A stretch of 64,000 nt of DNA from Cololabis saira (GCF_033807715.1 NC_084601.1:289001-353000); one strand, 5' to 3'; positions 12,492 through 24,300 are shown, counted from the first letter of the stretch. Made by a program: numbers and translations. Notes: generated from the letters alone by a model not told the origin.

Positions 12492-13516
12492 CAACCATTT
12501 TTTAAACAGTTTATGAGTGGACTCTGACACCCCCGCACCCCCAACACTTTTCTCTCTTTCTGTCTCTCTGTATTGCAGCCAACAGGAGGTGTGGTGTGTT
12601 GCAACAACAAGGGCCCTGCCCAGTTGCCGTAGCAACTATGACTGTACAAGCAGGCGTGCCAGTGTGGAAATTGCAAGGCACATGTTTCTACCTGCTGTAT
12701 GTGTATGTGTGAGTTTGCAGAGTGATTGAACAATGATATGAGTTTCTTTGTTTGTACAAATGGCCTCGGTTGTGTGATAGGCTTAAAATGTTTCTTCACT
12801 AACACACCAACAGAGGGACTGATATAAAACTAACTGCACATTTTTCTCAACAATAAGTTGATGATATTTCTGAAAATGGCATAAGGCCCATAGTTTTGGT
12901 TCATATTCAACTTGTTTCACATGTGAAGAAACCATTGATCCAAGCGTCCAAACACAAATAGGTGAAAATTAAAAGTGAAATGTGAAAACAATTAGCTGAA
13001 TGCATACACTATCTTCAAATAAAAACAGAATTTGAAGTTTTAATCCAGTTATATTTCTCGTTTTTTCTCCCACATTTCCAGATATTTAATAGAGTACAGA
13101 GTAACTGGTAAAAGAGTACAACATGGTTGCATTGGGGAGTTTTGTAGATCACCTTGTTTAAACATCTATTTTGGTTCTGCTTTAATAATCAATTGGAATA
13201 ATTAGACTGTTGCAGTCTGGATGTTGGATCCCTACCCATTTACCCATTGACAAACGTTCTGTTACATGTCTATACATTTTTCTCTAGTATATCCTTGCAC
13301 TTGCATACTTTTCCTTCCTTATGATGCCCCTGACATTATGCAGCATTGTACTCTCACTGGATAACGCTGACACCCGGAACCGAGTTTTTGGATCATGACT
13401 GATGTAAAAACAGTCAAATTAACATGTAGAACAGTGATCCTATGGGATGAGCCCTACAAAGAGTGACAGCCAAAAAAAAAAAAAATCTCTTTACTTAAAA
13501 TAAAACAGCTGAATTA
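12492..13516. other. Intergenic DNA between bnipl and psmb4
   Basis: No gene, RNA or clear mobile element recognised. The two flanking genes are transcribed away from each other, so distal promoter elements of either could lie here. Confidence 0.4.
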
Positions 13517-14068
13517 ATGTTGTGTCATAATGTTGTGAGAATAAAGTCGTAATATTTTGAGAATAAAGTTTGTAATATTACGAGAATAAAGTCGTAATAT
13601 TAAATATATTATAAATATATAAATATAACTTCACAAGATGCTCAATATTCCTCATTTAACACAGGGAGAAGATGCTCTTCCTGTTAGAGTTCTCATAAAT
13701 TAACACTTTATTCTCGTAATATTACGACTTTATTCTCATAAATAAGCACTTTATTCTCGTAATATTACGACTTTATTCTCATAACATTACGACTTTATTC
13801 TATTACGACTTTATTCTCGCAACATTATGACTTTATTCTCGTAATATTACGACTTTATTCTCGTAATTTTACGACATTATTCTCGTAATGTTACGACTTT
13901 ATTCTCGTAATATTACGACTTTATTCTTGCCACATTACGACTTTATTCTCGTAATTTTACGACTTTATTCTCGTAATGTTACGACTTTATTCTCGCAACA
14001 TTATGACTTTATTCTCGTAATTTTACGACTTTATTCTCATTATGTTATGACTTTATTCTCGTAATTTC
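13517..14068. repeat. Inverted AT-rich minisatellite (TTATTCTCGTAATATTACGA type)
   Basis: Units of about 23-24 bp with the core TTATTCTCGTAATATTACGACT are tandemly repeated over 13700-14068. The same unit occurs in the opposite orientation (GAGAATAAAGTCGTAATATT) over 13517-13602, with about 100 bp of unrelated sequence between. Each unit is itself partly palindromic (TCGTAATATTACGA). The array therefore has both intra-unit and long-range inverted symmetry. Confidence 0.92.
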
Positions 14069-14180
14069 CAATGTATTTATTTTTTGTCTTAGTTTGGCCC
14101 TAATACTCCGTCGTATATTTCCTCCACAAGCAGTTTGTATAAATGTGTGTTTTTGTTTATTAATTGTTTATTACCTCTCC

Positions 14181-14261
14181 CCACCAGCAGGGGGCAGTAA
14201 AGCTGCTCACGCTGAAGTCCCTGAATATGACGTCACTTCCTGTACTTCCTGCTTATTCAAG
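14181..14261 (+). promoter_or_regulatory. psmb4: psmb4 proximal promoter with CRE, ETS and CTCF-like sites
   Basis: A perfect CRE (TGACGTCA, 14228-14235) runs into two ETS-type CTTCC blocks (CACTTCCTG and TACTTCCTG) just before the ATG at 14262. Upstream, CCACCAGCAGGGGGCAGTA (14181-14199) fits the CTCF core. No TATA box is seen, as expected for a housekeeping proteasome gene. The 5' UTR must be very short. Binding is inferred from motifs only. Confidence 0.6.
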
Positions 14262-15220
14262 ATGGCGTCGTGGGGAATGAAGATGAGTTTGTGGGAGAAT
14301 GGACCAAAACCCGGACAGTTTTACTCTTTCCCCGGCGGCAGCAGCAGCGGGACGGGCACATCCTGTGGTCCGGTCCGACACACGCTGTGAGTAGAACCTG
14401 GACCGCTAGTTCGGACTGGAAGTTGAGATTTGTGTCGGTTTCGGTTTGAACCCGCGGCGGTGCTGCATCATCATGGAGACCAGGCGGAGAAAACTGGCAT
14501 TTAAAGCCGTTTTAAAGTTATAAAGCTCGCGTTAAACAGTCTATAACTCTATTATTTAACGTCTGTAAGTCATATTTGTCATCAACCTTAAGGAAAGTAG
14601 TTTGTGTCTTTGTGTTGTTGGCTTATTGATGATTTGAAGCTGTTAGCTACGTTTTTTTAGCTAAAGCACACAATGAAATCCCTCACGGTGGTTTTAACTG
14701 CCTAAATGTACTAACCCTGATAAATAACTCTTGTTACGCTTAGTAAAAAGATCCGCTAATTCGTGGATGGTTTTATCAACTGAAGGAGGAGGATGCAGAG
14801 ACCAAATAGACTGAACTATTACCTTTCTGTTGTATTTCCAGGTGTTTTACGCATATATGTCAAAATATAGTCGTGATTATGGACAAAAGTGTATTTTTAT
14901 CATTTGTATCATATGTGATATTAATTGCATGCATTGTTTTGTACTTTTAGAATAAACTTTTCTTTTTAAATAAAGTAATTATTATAGTAATTTGAAACAA
15001 AATAAGTCAGTTAGTTGAAGCCTTTATGCAGTGTCTGACCACTGTCAGAAGAGGTTTTCACATCTTTATACAGTGTATAATGTAACTAATTTTAGTTCAG
15101 GAGAAACTTGAAAGCCAAGTTCATTATGGCACGTTGGTAAAGGTTCTATATAAAGATAAATAATTAGATAAGAGGTAATGTAGCAACCCCCTATACTCGT
15201 TTAGACTTTGAGAAAGGTTC

Positions 15221-15272
<52 letters not shown>

Positions 15273-18200
15273 AAATTATATTTTTTACAAAATCATCTTA
15301 TCGTAAATATTTGTCAAATTAAAATTTTCTGGCTTTTAATGTGACCATCTTCATTATCTCTCTTTCCCTTTCTCTTTCACTTCTTTCTCAGTAACCCAAT
15401 GGTAACCGGGACATCAGTACTTGGTGTGAAATTCACAGGCGGCGTTATCATCGCAGCTGATATGTTGGGCTCATATGGCTCTCTGGCTCGATTCAGGAAC
15501 ATCTCCCGCCTCATGAAGGTGACAAGTTTTTTTTTTTTTTTTTTGACAAAAGTTAACAAAAAAACAGGTGCTATGTATATAAATGAAAACCTCTTTAATC
15601 GTCATTTGTTCTGCAGGTAAACACCAACACCATCTTGGGGGCATCAGGAGACTATGCTGATTATCAGTATCTCAAGCAAACTATTGAACAGATGGTGTAA
15701 GTTGCTTTTTCATGTGCAGAAATACAGTTGCTGTATTTGTTTTACGTGTGGATAAAAATACGGGGGTTTCTCCGTCAGGATTGATGAAGAGCTGCTTGGT
15801 GACGGCCACAGCTACAGTCCAAAGGCCATCCACTCCTGGCTGACCAGAGTCATGTACAACCGGCGAAGCAAGATGAATCCTCTGTGGAACACTGTAGTCA
15901 TTGGAGGTTTCTACGATGGGGAAGGGTGAGGATTCATTGTTTTGTTTTTTTTAGCTAAAGCAGCTCTTGATGTTTGTGTCAAATAGTCTTGATTTTTCAA
16001 ATGTATCAATCAGGTAAAGTTAAAAAAAAAAAATGTCTTCAGTAAACTCTCAAAATGAGACCAGCCTTTTATTTTCTTTTGTTTCGTTTCTTTTTGCTCC
16101 TTTTTAGTTCTAGGAATGGACAAGAAACACAAGTATTTAATTATTGCACAGTAATTTGTTGTTTCAGTTCAGAATTTGAAATAATTGTTTTAATCAATTA
16201 TTTAAAAAAAAAAGATTACTAATCTATAGAGTATTTGAGATAAGTACCTTTCTCTTGCAACACAATTCATTACATATTTGGATACACAGGTGTGATATAT
16301 TTTAGGGAACAAGTTGGTGGTCCAAGCTTGTTCGTCTTATTTTTAAGGAATCCAACATTCCCCGTGATGAGCAAGGACAGAATTATTACTAATGTCTCCT
16401 GCCTTTACAAACTCAACAATAGTGTAAAAATAAGTCACAATTTTTAACTGTAAAACCTAATCAACTGCTGTCATGTAAATATTCATCAACTGCTTAACAT
16501 GTAAACAACTTTCACATCGCCATTGCTGTTCGTTATAATGGATATTAAGTTGCAACAAAAAAATGTAAGTAAAATGTTTGTGGTGTGAAACCTTTCCTAT
16601 TATGGGATGTACTCAACTTGTTTGAGTTAAAGAGACTTCTGCAGTGAGCTGGGTAGAGCATTATAAAAGAAAATCATACTAGCAGCCACGGTCATGCTTC
16701 ATTTCCAAACGGTATAGTTTGACCAAAGTGGTACAAACAAACAGCTTTGAAAAGAAAAGAAAAAAAAAGAGGCCAGTGCAAGAATCAGCATGCATAGTTG
16801 TTACGCTACTGTAGCTTTTAGCTTCCACTGGTCATGCAGCCTGAGCGTTGATGTGCAGCATTTGGCCCTCGAGTGCAAACATTTGTGAACTTGAACTAAA
16901 TAGCTGAAAAATGATCTCATCTGGTGCACAGTGACGGCACACCATGGATGCAAACCTAAAAGGGGTAAACAAACTAGCAACTCGGTTCTCTCCTTTGTGG
17001 TCTAAGAAGTGATTAACCATAAGATCATCTCATCTCTCTAGTTTCCTTGGTTACGTGGATAAGCTTGGCGTTGCTTATGAGGCTCCAACAGTGGCCACAG
17101 GTTTTGGAGCATACTTGGCCCAGGTAAGTTTGTTATCCAGGTTGGAAGGTTTGCAAACCTGTGTGCTTTTTGAATAATTGAATCTGTTTAAAGAAGTCTT
17201 TGTCCTTAAAGGTATTGTGACATAATTTTTAACATGCTTTTAACACTATTAAAAGTCTTGGCCAATGTCCCTCAAATGTGTCTAAAAAGGTATAACAAGA
17301 AAAACTTCACTCCAGTACTCCATGCCTGGCTTTTTATGACGGTGTTTTTTTGCGCAGTGAAAAACGCTTCCTTTTCCCCCTTTCCTGTCAATCATTGCCC
17401 CGCTCCTCCTCCAAACCTCCTCCAACCCAACTGCTACACACTTCTGCCGTCTCCACACACGCGCGCGCACACCGAACCACAAACACCCACACACACAGCC
17501 CAGACAGGGCGACTACAGCCCGGGGATGTCCGTGACCACCAAACCAGATGCGCTGTTTTTTTTACGTTTTTGCATAATTGTGCGGAAAATCCCAGAAAGC
17601 ACACAATACACTGAATGTTAAAAGTTAGTTTTTTTTGGGGGTGTAATTGATGTCAAGACAAACAAAAAATCAAGAAAAATGTGTTTTTAATGTCACAATA
17701 CCTTTTAAGGTCCTGTATTATATAATGTATTCATATTGATGAAACGCAACAATAGAGTTGTTTTAGTCTGATTGCGACTCCAAAACTGGGTGCCTGTTAA
17801 ATCATGCGTGTGTCGTGGCATTAGGGGTGTGATGTGGGGCTGAACCCACGTGGGGACAGATACATGAGTTGGGTTTATCTGAGCTTGGGGTTTAGAGCAG
17901 GGGTTCTTAACCTTTCTGACCTTGAGGCCCATTTTTTTCAGTACAGAGCGGCCCAGGGCCCAAGCAAAAACCTTGTCAAATAAAATGATCATCACAGACT
18001 TTTATGAAACATGTCAATGTTAACATGCACATGTCAAGCTTGATTTATACTAGGACAAATCAATCAGTTCAGGCTTATTAATAAAAAAAGATCAATAATT
18101 AGATTTTACTTAAATAAAAAAGGAAGGACTCAGAATAAAAAATATATATACATATAAATCAATCACTGGATGGCAGTAAAGGGGGTCGTCCAATGATCGG

Positions 18201-20039
18201 AAGGTAGGCAGTTCGAATCCCGCTCCGTCCCAGTTGCTGTCGTAGTGTCCTTGGCAAGACACCTTACCCACCTTGCCCCGTGTGAATGTGTTTGAATGTT
18301 TGGTGGTGGTCGGAAGGGCCGACTGACGCTTCTGTCACTCTGCAGGGCAGCTGTGGCTACAAACGTAGCAGCTGTGGCTACAAACGTAGCTATCACCACC
18401 GGTGAGAATGTGTATGAATGAATAAATGATCTCTGTAAAAATCGCTCTGGGTGCCTTGAAGGGCACTATATAAAACCAAGCCATTATTATTAATAAAAAG
18501 TAAAATAAATACATTCAAAATAATGTTTTTAAATTAAATAAACTGTAAATAAAATTGAAATAAAGTGCAAATGAAACTATATTTGTGCAAAGCAGAACCA
18601 GAAGAATCTTTATTTTCTTTCATAAACATATAAAAAAAAATACAATTTCCTTTTTATCTGCAGCTCTTAATGAGACACTTGGGCCTCTGAGACACAATCA
18701 GGTCCAGTCTGGGTGGAATGGGGGAAAGGCTCACTCTCAGAGTAGCATCCAGCGTTGCTCTGAGTCTGTTTCGGGCTTTGGGCGTATTTGTGGCCACGAT
18801 GGAGAATATAAAATAAAGGATCACGCCGCGCTCGCTCTCCCCGTTGCTGGGCGCAGACCAAGTAATCGATCCGATACTGGCGAATCCAAGCCGACTCTGA
18901 GCGCAGACCAAGTAAACGATCCCTTATCCTGGCGGATTATAACCTATTTTGTGCAAAATAAAGGATCTTCTCCGTAAATACAGGCCTTAATAGTACACGT
19001 GCAGCTAGATGAGTGTCCGAGGTAAATAGAAGGTGCCGCGGCATTATTCTCCTCTTTTATAGAGCTCCCCCGCTTCTTCCTCTTGGTTCCCTCCTCCACC
19101 GGCTGGCAGTCAGTAACAACTGACTAATGGATTAGCGCCACCACATGGTCGGGATGCAGTCCTGCGGCCCCCGTGGCCCAAACGTACAAAACAGAATTTT
19201 TTCCGCGGCCCACTAGAGGGCGCTCGCGGCCCAAGTGTGGGCCCTATGGTTAAGAATCACTGGTTTAGAGGACCAATCTGCAAATGCAATTGATCCTTAT
19301 GTGAAGAAACAGTTTTGAGAAAGATATATTAGATAATCATTTATTCATCCTTCAGTGGGGGATCTATAGACCTGCCGGCTGCTTGGGTGTATGTGGATCT
19401 ATAAGTCTGATATGTGACATTAAAAGTTCCCCATATCTTCAAAATATTCGTGCGCTAGGATCAAAGTTTGCGTAGAGATACGCACATTTTCCTGTTAAGT
19501 TTTTTTTTTTTTTTTTTTTTAATCCCAACCTTTTGCGTATAAGGCGTGCGCATCTTTCAAGCCCTGTTTTGTGCGCACGCAAGTTTTATAAATGAGGCCA
19601 CTGGACGTGTGCAGATCCTGTTCAGATTGGAAGTTTGAGCCGATCACCTTCCCAGCAGTGTGCACAATGATCTGCAATTTGTATCTGTCCCTGGTGGCCC
19701 CACGGTACCACACAAATAGGACAGCACACAGAAAATGTTGACACTTCTGTCTGCTGGTTCATGACAGGAGAAAGATGGGTGTTTTACGATCCGCTTACAT
19801 TAGGCAGCCATTCTGTGCCCAAGCACAATTAACCCCTTAAACTGGTTAAGTGGTTGTGAGTCTTGCGTGAGTTCTCTCCTTTTTATCCCACTGTAACAAT
19901 ATTGTATTTGTGTCTTTATACTTTCTATAATACAGTTTGGGTGTAAAATCTGCAAGCTTTCTCATAAAATCTGATATGCTCATGCACTTAACTCACTTGA
20001 TGGTAATCAGAAAATGTGCCGGTGGAACAAAGTTTTCTC

Positions 20040-20096
<57 letters not shown>

Positions 20097-20792
20097 ATAA
20101 TCTGCATTGAATCTGTATGTAGAGAAAAGCTCTGCCAACTGATTGAAGCCTACGCACTGTTTGTTTGTGTTTGCAGCCTCTTATGAGGGAGGTGGTGGAG
20201 AACAAGGTGGAGATCACCAAACAGGAGGCGCGGGAACTGGTGGAGCGCTGCCTGAAAGTGTTGTACTACAGAGATGCTCGCTCCTACAACAGGGTGAGTT
20301 TACTCATCCATAAACTAATCCCAATAAAAGATATGTCTGACCTAATTTGTAACTTAAATTATATACATTTTTTTTTGTTATGGATTGAGGCTTTGTTAAG
20401 TTATGCATCCTGTTTTAAAGAGCTTTATTTTCTAGCAGAGAGGGAAAAAAACTTGCAATATTGTACAACAGGTCCCCTGTATTGAGCAGAACCAGGCATC
20501 ATGTGCTTTATTTTCTTTCCATAATGGAAATTATGTTTTTATTTCAGCATGAGATTGCCATAGTAACGGAGGAGGGTGTGGAGATCATTGGTCCTCTGTC
20601 ATCTGAAACCAACTGGGACATTGCTCACCTGGTCAGGTAGGGTTCATGGTTTTAAAAATGGTAAAGGTTTTTACTCAAACAAGTATTGTGTAACAATCAC
20701 AGATCTTAAATTAAACCCTTTTTTTATTTTAAAAAACTGTTTAGAAATAATTTATATTTCTGGTCTTGTTTCTTTGCAGTGGGTTTGAATGA
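14262..20792 (+). CDS. psmb4: Proteasome 20S subunit beta-4 (beta-7 position), complete
   Basis: Eight exons join in phase: 14262-14386, 15392-15518, 15617-15696, 15779-15925, 17042-17123, 20177-20293, 20548-20636, 20780-20792. The product is 259 aa (human PSMB4 has 264). The N-terminus has the family propeptide feature [15 protein letters not shown]. The mature part starts around [14 protein letters not shown] and includes [35 protein letters not shown]-like helix, [18 protein letters not shown] and the C-terminal [13 protein letters not shown]. Family knowledge: this is a structural, non-catalytic beta subunit of the 20S core whose C-terminal arm helps join the half-proteasomes; no catalytic N-terminal Thr is expected. 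The last exon codes only three full residues (GFE) plus part of a serine. Intron 5 (17124-20176) is inflated by transposons. Confidence 0.97.
15220..15272. repeat. (TATC)n microsatellite
   Basis: About 13 ATCT/TATC units in psmb4 intron 1. Confidence 0.95.
17209..17711. mobile_element. MITE with AGGTATTGTGACAT inverted termini
   Basis: The left end CCTTAAAGGTATTGTGACAT and the right end ATGTCACAATACCTTTTAAGG are inverted copies, 503 bp apart, in psmb4 intron 5. TTAA lies at each border (with one extra T on the right), which would suit a piggyBac-type target. The internal sequence has no transposase. Confidence 0.7.
17898..19262. mobile_element. Non-autonomous hAT element with 8-bp TSD
   Basis: The element starts CAGGGGTTCTTAACC and ends GGTTAAGAATCACTG (15-bp inverted termini, two mismatches). 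It is flanked on both sides by the identical 8-mer GTTTAGAG (17890-17897 and 19263-19270), the hallmark of hAT transposition. Length 1365 bp, no transposase. A tRNA-derived SINE sits inside it. It lies in psmb4 intron 5. Confidence 0.92.
18165..18495 (+). mobile_element. tRNA-derived SINE nested in the hAT element
   Basis: The head carries an RNA polymerase III B box (GTTCGAATCC, 18211-18220) downstream of a GGTCGTCCAATGATCGG stretch typical of fish tRNA-derived SINEs. The tail reads GCACTATATAAAACCAAGCC followed by ATT repeats, like the 3' end of L2/CR1-type LINEs. An internal 20-22 bp direct duplication (AGCTGTGGCTACAAACGTAG) occurs at about 18346-18390. Confidence 0.82.
19440..19610. mobile_element. 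Possible single end of a Harbinger-like MITE
   Basis: GTGCGCACGCAAGTTTTATA followed by AATGAGGCCACTGG resembles the ends of fish elements related to the Harbinger remnant at 28359-29458 (GGCCTCATGTACAAAG). A poly-T run (19501-19520) lies in it. A partner end was not found, so this is tentative. Confidence 0.3.
20041..20094. repeat. (ATT)n microsatellite
   Basis: Eighteen ATT units in psmb4 intron 5, shortly before exon 6. On the minus strand they make a poly-Asn artefact frame. Confidence 0.95.
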
Positions 20793-20900
20793 AGACGTAC
20801 TGCAACTGTTTCCCTGCTGCAACAAAAGCAACTAATCACACGCAACTTAGGAATTCCACTTTAGTTTCTATCTGTTTACGGTCACTTTTGTAATATGGAA

Positions 20901-20906
20901 AATAAA
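20901..20906 (+). terminator. psmb4: psmb4 polyadenylation signal
   Basis: A canonical AATAAA lies 109 bases after the psmb4 stop codon, giving a short 3' UTR typical for this gene. Confidence 0.75.
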
Positions 20907-21009
20907 TATGATAAATGAAAAAACAATTGTATTTCTGGTTTTCTTTGTGTCATCTCATGCAGACCACTGTCTTATACCGATGTGCAGTAAACATATTAAA
21001 CTGTAATTC

Positions 21010-21640
21010 TACTTACATTTACTTTAGACACTACCGTTAACATAATCATAGGTTGTGCAAAAATGTGAATATTGTGGGATTGCAGCAGTACTTGTTATAG
21101 GCTCTCTAGTGTGGCCATGTGTGGCTCGGGACTGAGGGGAGCTGCACTCTGCACAGCCAGGTGGTACATAGGATTGCCCAGTATACTCGCTTATGCACGC
21201 TCATTATAAAATACCACAGGTATTAACATGTTACCATATAAGGCAACAGCACATAGTCTGCACAGCTACAACATGGCTACTCATCACCAGTCTGCCCAAC
21301 AACACAAACTCTACAACACAATGTCTGAGCTTCCTCTCAAGTTTATCACTGGGAACTGGAGGCTTCAACAATTAGGGAGGACAAGGGAACTCAGATCTCA
21401 CGGGGCGGTAGACTAGAGCGTGTCCTCTGTACCTGTGTGACATATCCAGAAGCTTCTGCAATAAACCTACGTGACCTGATACTTAGTCCTGACCTTCTTT
21501 TTGCTCACATCTCCATCAACCAACTCAGGGAAGCCATCGGAGGGAGATGGAGGCTTCATGAGTCATGACTAGTTCTATTTACATTTATTTTAGACACTAC
21601 CATTAACGTTAGCATAGGTTTTGCAAAAATGTGAATATGC
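21010..21640. repeat. Direct-repeat pair flanking a 0.5-kb insertion
   Basis: A block of about 63 bp containing TTTAGACACTACC, CATAGGTT and TGCAAAAATGTGAATAT occurs at 21010-21072 and again at 21577-21639, somewhat diverged. Between them is unrelated sequence with TATAAAA (21205 region) and AATAAA (21460 region), vaguely LTR-like, but no clear TG...CA borders or short TSD were found. Confidence 0.6.
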
Positions 21641-21899
21641 TTAGGTTTTCTTCAAGATTCAGTATCAAAGTGATCATATCTTATTAGAGGGGATACATTA
21701 AAAGATTTGTTAAAATATTTCTTTTGTTGATGTTTATTAGTATTTAACTTTTTCCAAACAGATTATCCCTGAAAATGTTGAAAAATACAGGATTAATAAT
21801 GTCATTTTAAACAAAATATTGCACTCCAAGAATAATGTACCCACGTTAACTTTATAGTTGAGCTATTGTTCTGAAACCCATTGGACGCCTTTCACTTTC

Positions 21900-22190
21900 C
21901 TTATTAACGTACGGCTGTTGCTAGGCAGACTTCGTACTACAAATGTATCTTTTTTGTAACTGGGCAGACCAGGAAACGTCGTCCAATGAGAACACTCGCT
22001 TTCAAAAAAATGATTCCGCTCGACTAATGGGAATTTACCCGCCTTTGGTTACCGGGGAGATCTCTAAGAGCTGACCAATCAGAGGAGACCTTGGCTTTGT
22101 AGTCAGGCAGACATAACGAAGTCGTCCAATCACAAAAAAAACTGAAAGGGGATTTTTGCCGTTTCTTGATTCAGGTACTTAATTTTTCTT
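21900..22190 (+). promoter_or_regulatory. rfx5: Candidate rfx5 promoter and 5' UTR exon
   Basis: The rfx5 start codon lies in an exon with an upstream acceptor (CCCCAG|ATGG, 24893), so a leader exon must exist upstream. This interval has three CCAAT motifs (near 21987, 22077 and 22126), an RFX-like half site in GTTGCTAGGCAGA (21916 region), and a possible donor GATTCAG|GTACTT near 22173. Position and motifs suggest the promoter; it is not proven. Confidence 0.35.
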
Positions 22191-22590
22191 TTTTTTAAAT
22201 AAATACTAAAATATGATTTACCCGGATAGTCGTATATTAAAAAGAGAATTGATTTACCATTATTACGAATTATTTTGAAATTAAAAATGGTGCGTTAAAA
22301 GTCAGTTGGAGAGTAATGCTAGTGGATAGCACGCAGCGGAGCTAGCTGGCTATCCTGTAACAGTTTCCTCCAGATAGTCGAGCAAATGTCATTTAGACTC
22401 TTTCATTCCGTTTCTCTTCTCGGGATCTGTTTTGTTCATTTCATGTACATCACACACGCGTGTTAAATTCGACCATAGTTCGTGTCGTCTACAGGAGTGC
22501 GCACTCAATATCGCCCGCTAGCCAGTTAGCTTGGCACTAACGTGTTGAGCTGTGTCAGTGTGTGCGCTTGCGTGTCGTGTAAAGCCTGAA

Positions 22591-22683
22591 TTAAGGCTGA
22601 TTTATGGTTCCGCATTACACCGACGCAGAGCCTACGCCGTAGGCTCTGCGTCGGTGTAACGCGGAACCATAAATCAGCGTTAA
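22591..22683. repeat. Near-perfect palindromic mini-element with TTAA borders
   Basis: Two arms of about 42 bp (GGCTGATTTATGGTTCCGC...) face each other with almost no loop and two or three mismatches. TTAA stands at both borders. Related ends occur at 62082-62155 and, more distantly, at 59127-59602, so this is a minimal member of a dispersed MITE family. Confidence 0.85.
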
Positions 22684-22919
22684 GAAATGGCAGCCACATG
22701 GCCGTCGGCGCTGCTGCTGTAAACACGGCGGTCGGACCAGACCTGGCGTGGTCGGAACCGGGTCGATCACGTTTTTTCACATTACACTATGTGCAGTACT
22801 GGAGATGAGGGGGGATGAAATAAAAACGGTCCAAATCATCCCCCCTGTAAAACTGCCATCCCCCCTTTCCATCCCGTATGTCATTTCATCAATGAATGTG
22901 GTTTTACTGCTATTTCAAC

Positions 22920-23226
22920 ATTTAGAGTCATCACCAGAAAAATGTGATAATTTTCACCTGTTTCAGGTACATTTTCACTTGAAATAAGTAGGAAAATCTC
23001 CCAGTGGGACAAGATTTATCTTCTCATTACAAGCAAAAAAATCTTGTTCCACTGGCAGATTTTTCTACTTATTTCAAGTGAAAATCTACTTGAAACAGGT
23101 GAAAATTGTTGTTTTTTCCAGTGATGAGTCTTGTTTTAAGTTCAATGAGATTTTTTTACTAACATGAGACATTTTAACTAGAAATAAGACAAATATTCTT
23201 GTTAGGATTTTGCGTTTATGCAGTGA
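22920..23226. mobile_element. hAT-like MITE with long internal hairpin
   Basis: About 22952-23018 and 23040-23107 form a 65-70 bp inverted repeat (TTTTCACCTGTTTCAGGTA against TACTTGAAACAGGTGAAAA, then the TTTCACTTGAAATAAGTAG arm). The right end finishes ACATTTTA...TTATGCAGTG, the terminal CAGTG expected of a hAT-type MITE. The left terminus appears lost. Confidence 0.6.
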
Positions 23227-23771
23227 TCCATTTTACTTATCTTGTGAAGGACAGAATCATATTGATAAGTTCAGAAAATTGTTTTCTATTGTTGTGTTTT
23301 GATGTAAGCCCAGTGGATATTTAAAGCTTACAGAAGGCTGCATTTAACTGCTGCTATGTCATTCCTGCAGTATTTCTGCAGGTGTTTTGGTCAGTGCTAT
23401 TATTTGTAATATATTATATTATTTGTAATCAGCACAAATTATCTGTCCCCATATGATAAAATCCACCAACCCACCTGATTTTTTTTTTTACAACTCGAGT
23501 ACTGACCATGTGATGTAAGATGAAGTAACTGCTGAGATGCTGCTGGTCTGCAGACTCGCCCCTGGGCGTGACAGCAGCCTCACAAATACTCACTATGATA
23601 TATAATGTACTAGCAATGGCTTCCCCTACGTAAGAGCGGACATCCCTCAACCACAATAACACAGTATTGCCATGTATCTAACGATAGTTCTTGTTTTTGA
23701 TTGAACATGAGTTTGTAATTTTTGCTCATTATGGCTAATGTGACCTGGTCGGTGCATTGTTTCTTTCTATT

Positions 23772-23890
23772 CAGAATCAAAATCAGAATCATGTTTATTG
23801 GCCAAGTTTGAACATGCCAGACACGGAATTTGACTGCGGTTATTTCGCTCACTGTACAGTAAATGACAGCTCTTATTAACATATATACAA
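23772..23890 (+). repeat. Dispersed TTTATTGGCCAAGT repeat, copy A
   Basis: This family begins CAGAATCAGAATCA, continues TTTATTGGCCAAGT and GGAATTTGACT, then CGCTCACTGTACAGTAAAT. It is a frequent fish repeat, probably a LINE/SINE tail. Copies in this window: here, 24068-24300, 26985-27090, 46190-46330, 46510-46620, 57541-57625, and inverted at 48940-49035. Confidence 0.8.
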
Positions 23891-24067
23891 TATACCGGTA
23901 TGTTTTTTCTGTTGCCCTTACAACTGATGCTCTGAGTTAAAACCTCTTTTAAATCTTTACATCCATAGCCCTAGCGGATAGATTCAGAAATCCACCTTTG
24001 TAGGTCAAAAGATTTTCTGTTTTGATTAGACTGATCTCCAGTACTGCAATTGAACATATCTAAAATA

Positions 24068-24300
24068 TAGAATCAGAATCAGGTTTATTGGGCAAGTCAG
24101 GTCAAACAAGACAGGGAATTTGACTCCGGTTATTTTCGCTCACTGTACAGTAAATAGAAAAATAACAGCTCTTATTAACACATGTAAACAATTGGAAAAA
24201 TAAGTGAAAGGTGCAGCAGTATGACATGGTTATTGAAAGGTGCATTGTAACAGCATATGATTGTGGTTATTCTTATTATTGCACATTTTTCATCATCTTC
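24068..24300 (+). repeat. Dispersed TTTATTGGCCAAGT repeat, copy B
   Basis: A longer copy of the same family, continuing through GTGAAAGGTGCAGCAGTATG and GATTGTGGTTATT. Its right side runs into the second arm of the local duplication. Confidence 0.8.

Noticed and set aside
18163..18399. Minus-strand frame with repeated VATAATF
   Set aside because: Lies within the SINE; the repeats reflect a short duplication in it.
21110..21530. Solo LTR between the two direct repeats
   Set aside because: TATA- and AATAAA-like motifs are present, but no TG/CA termini with a 4-6 bp duplication could be found.
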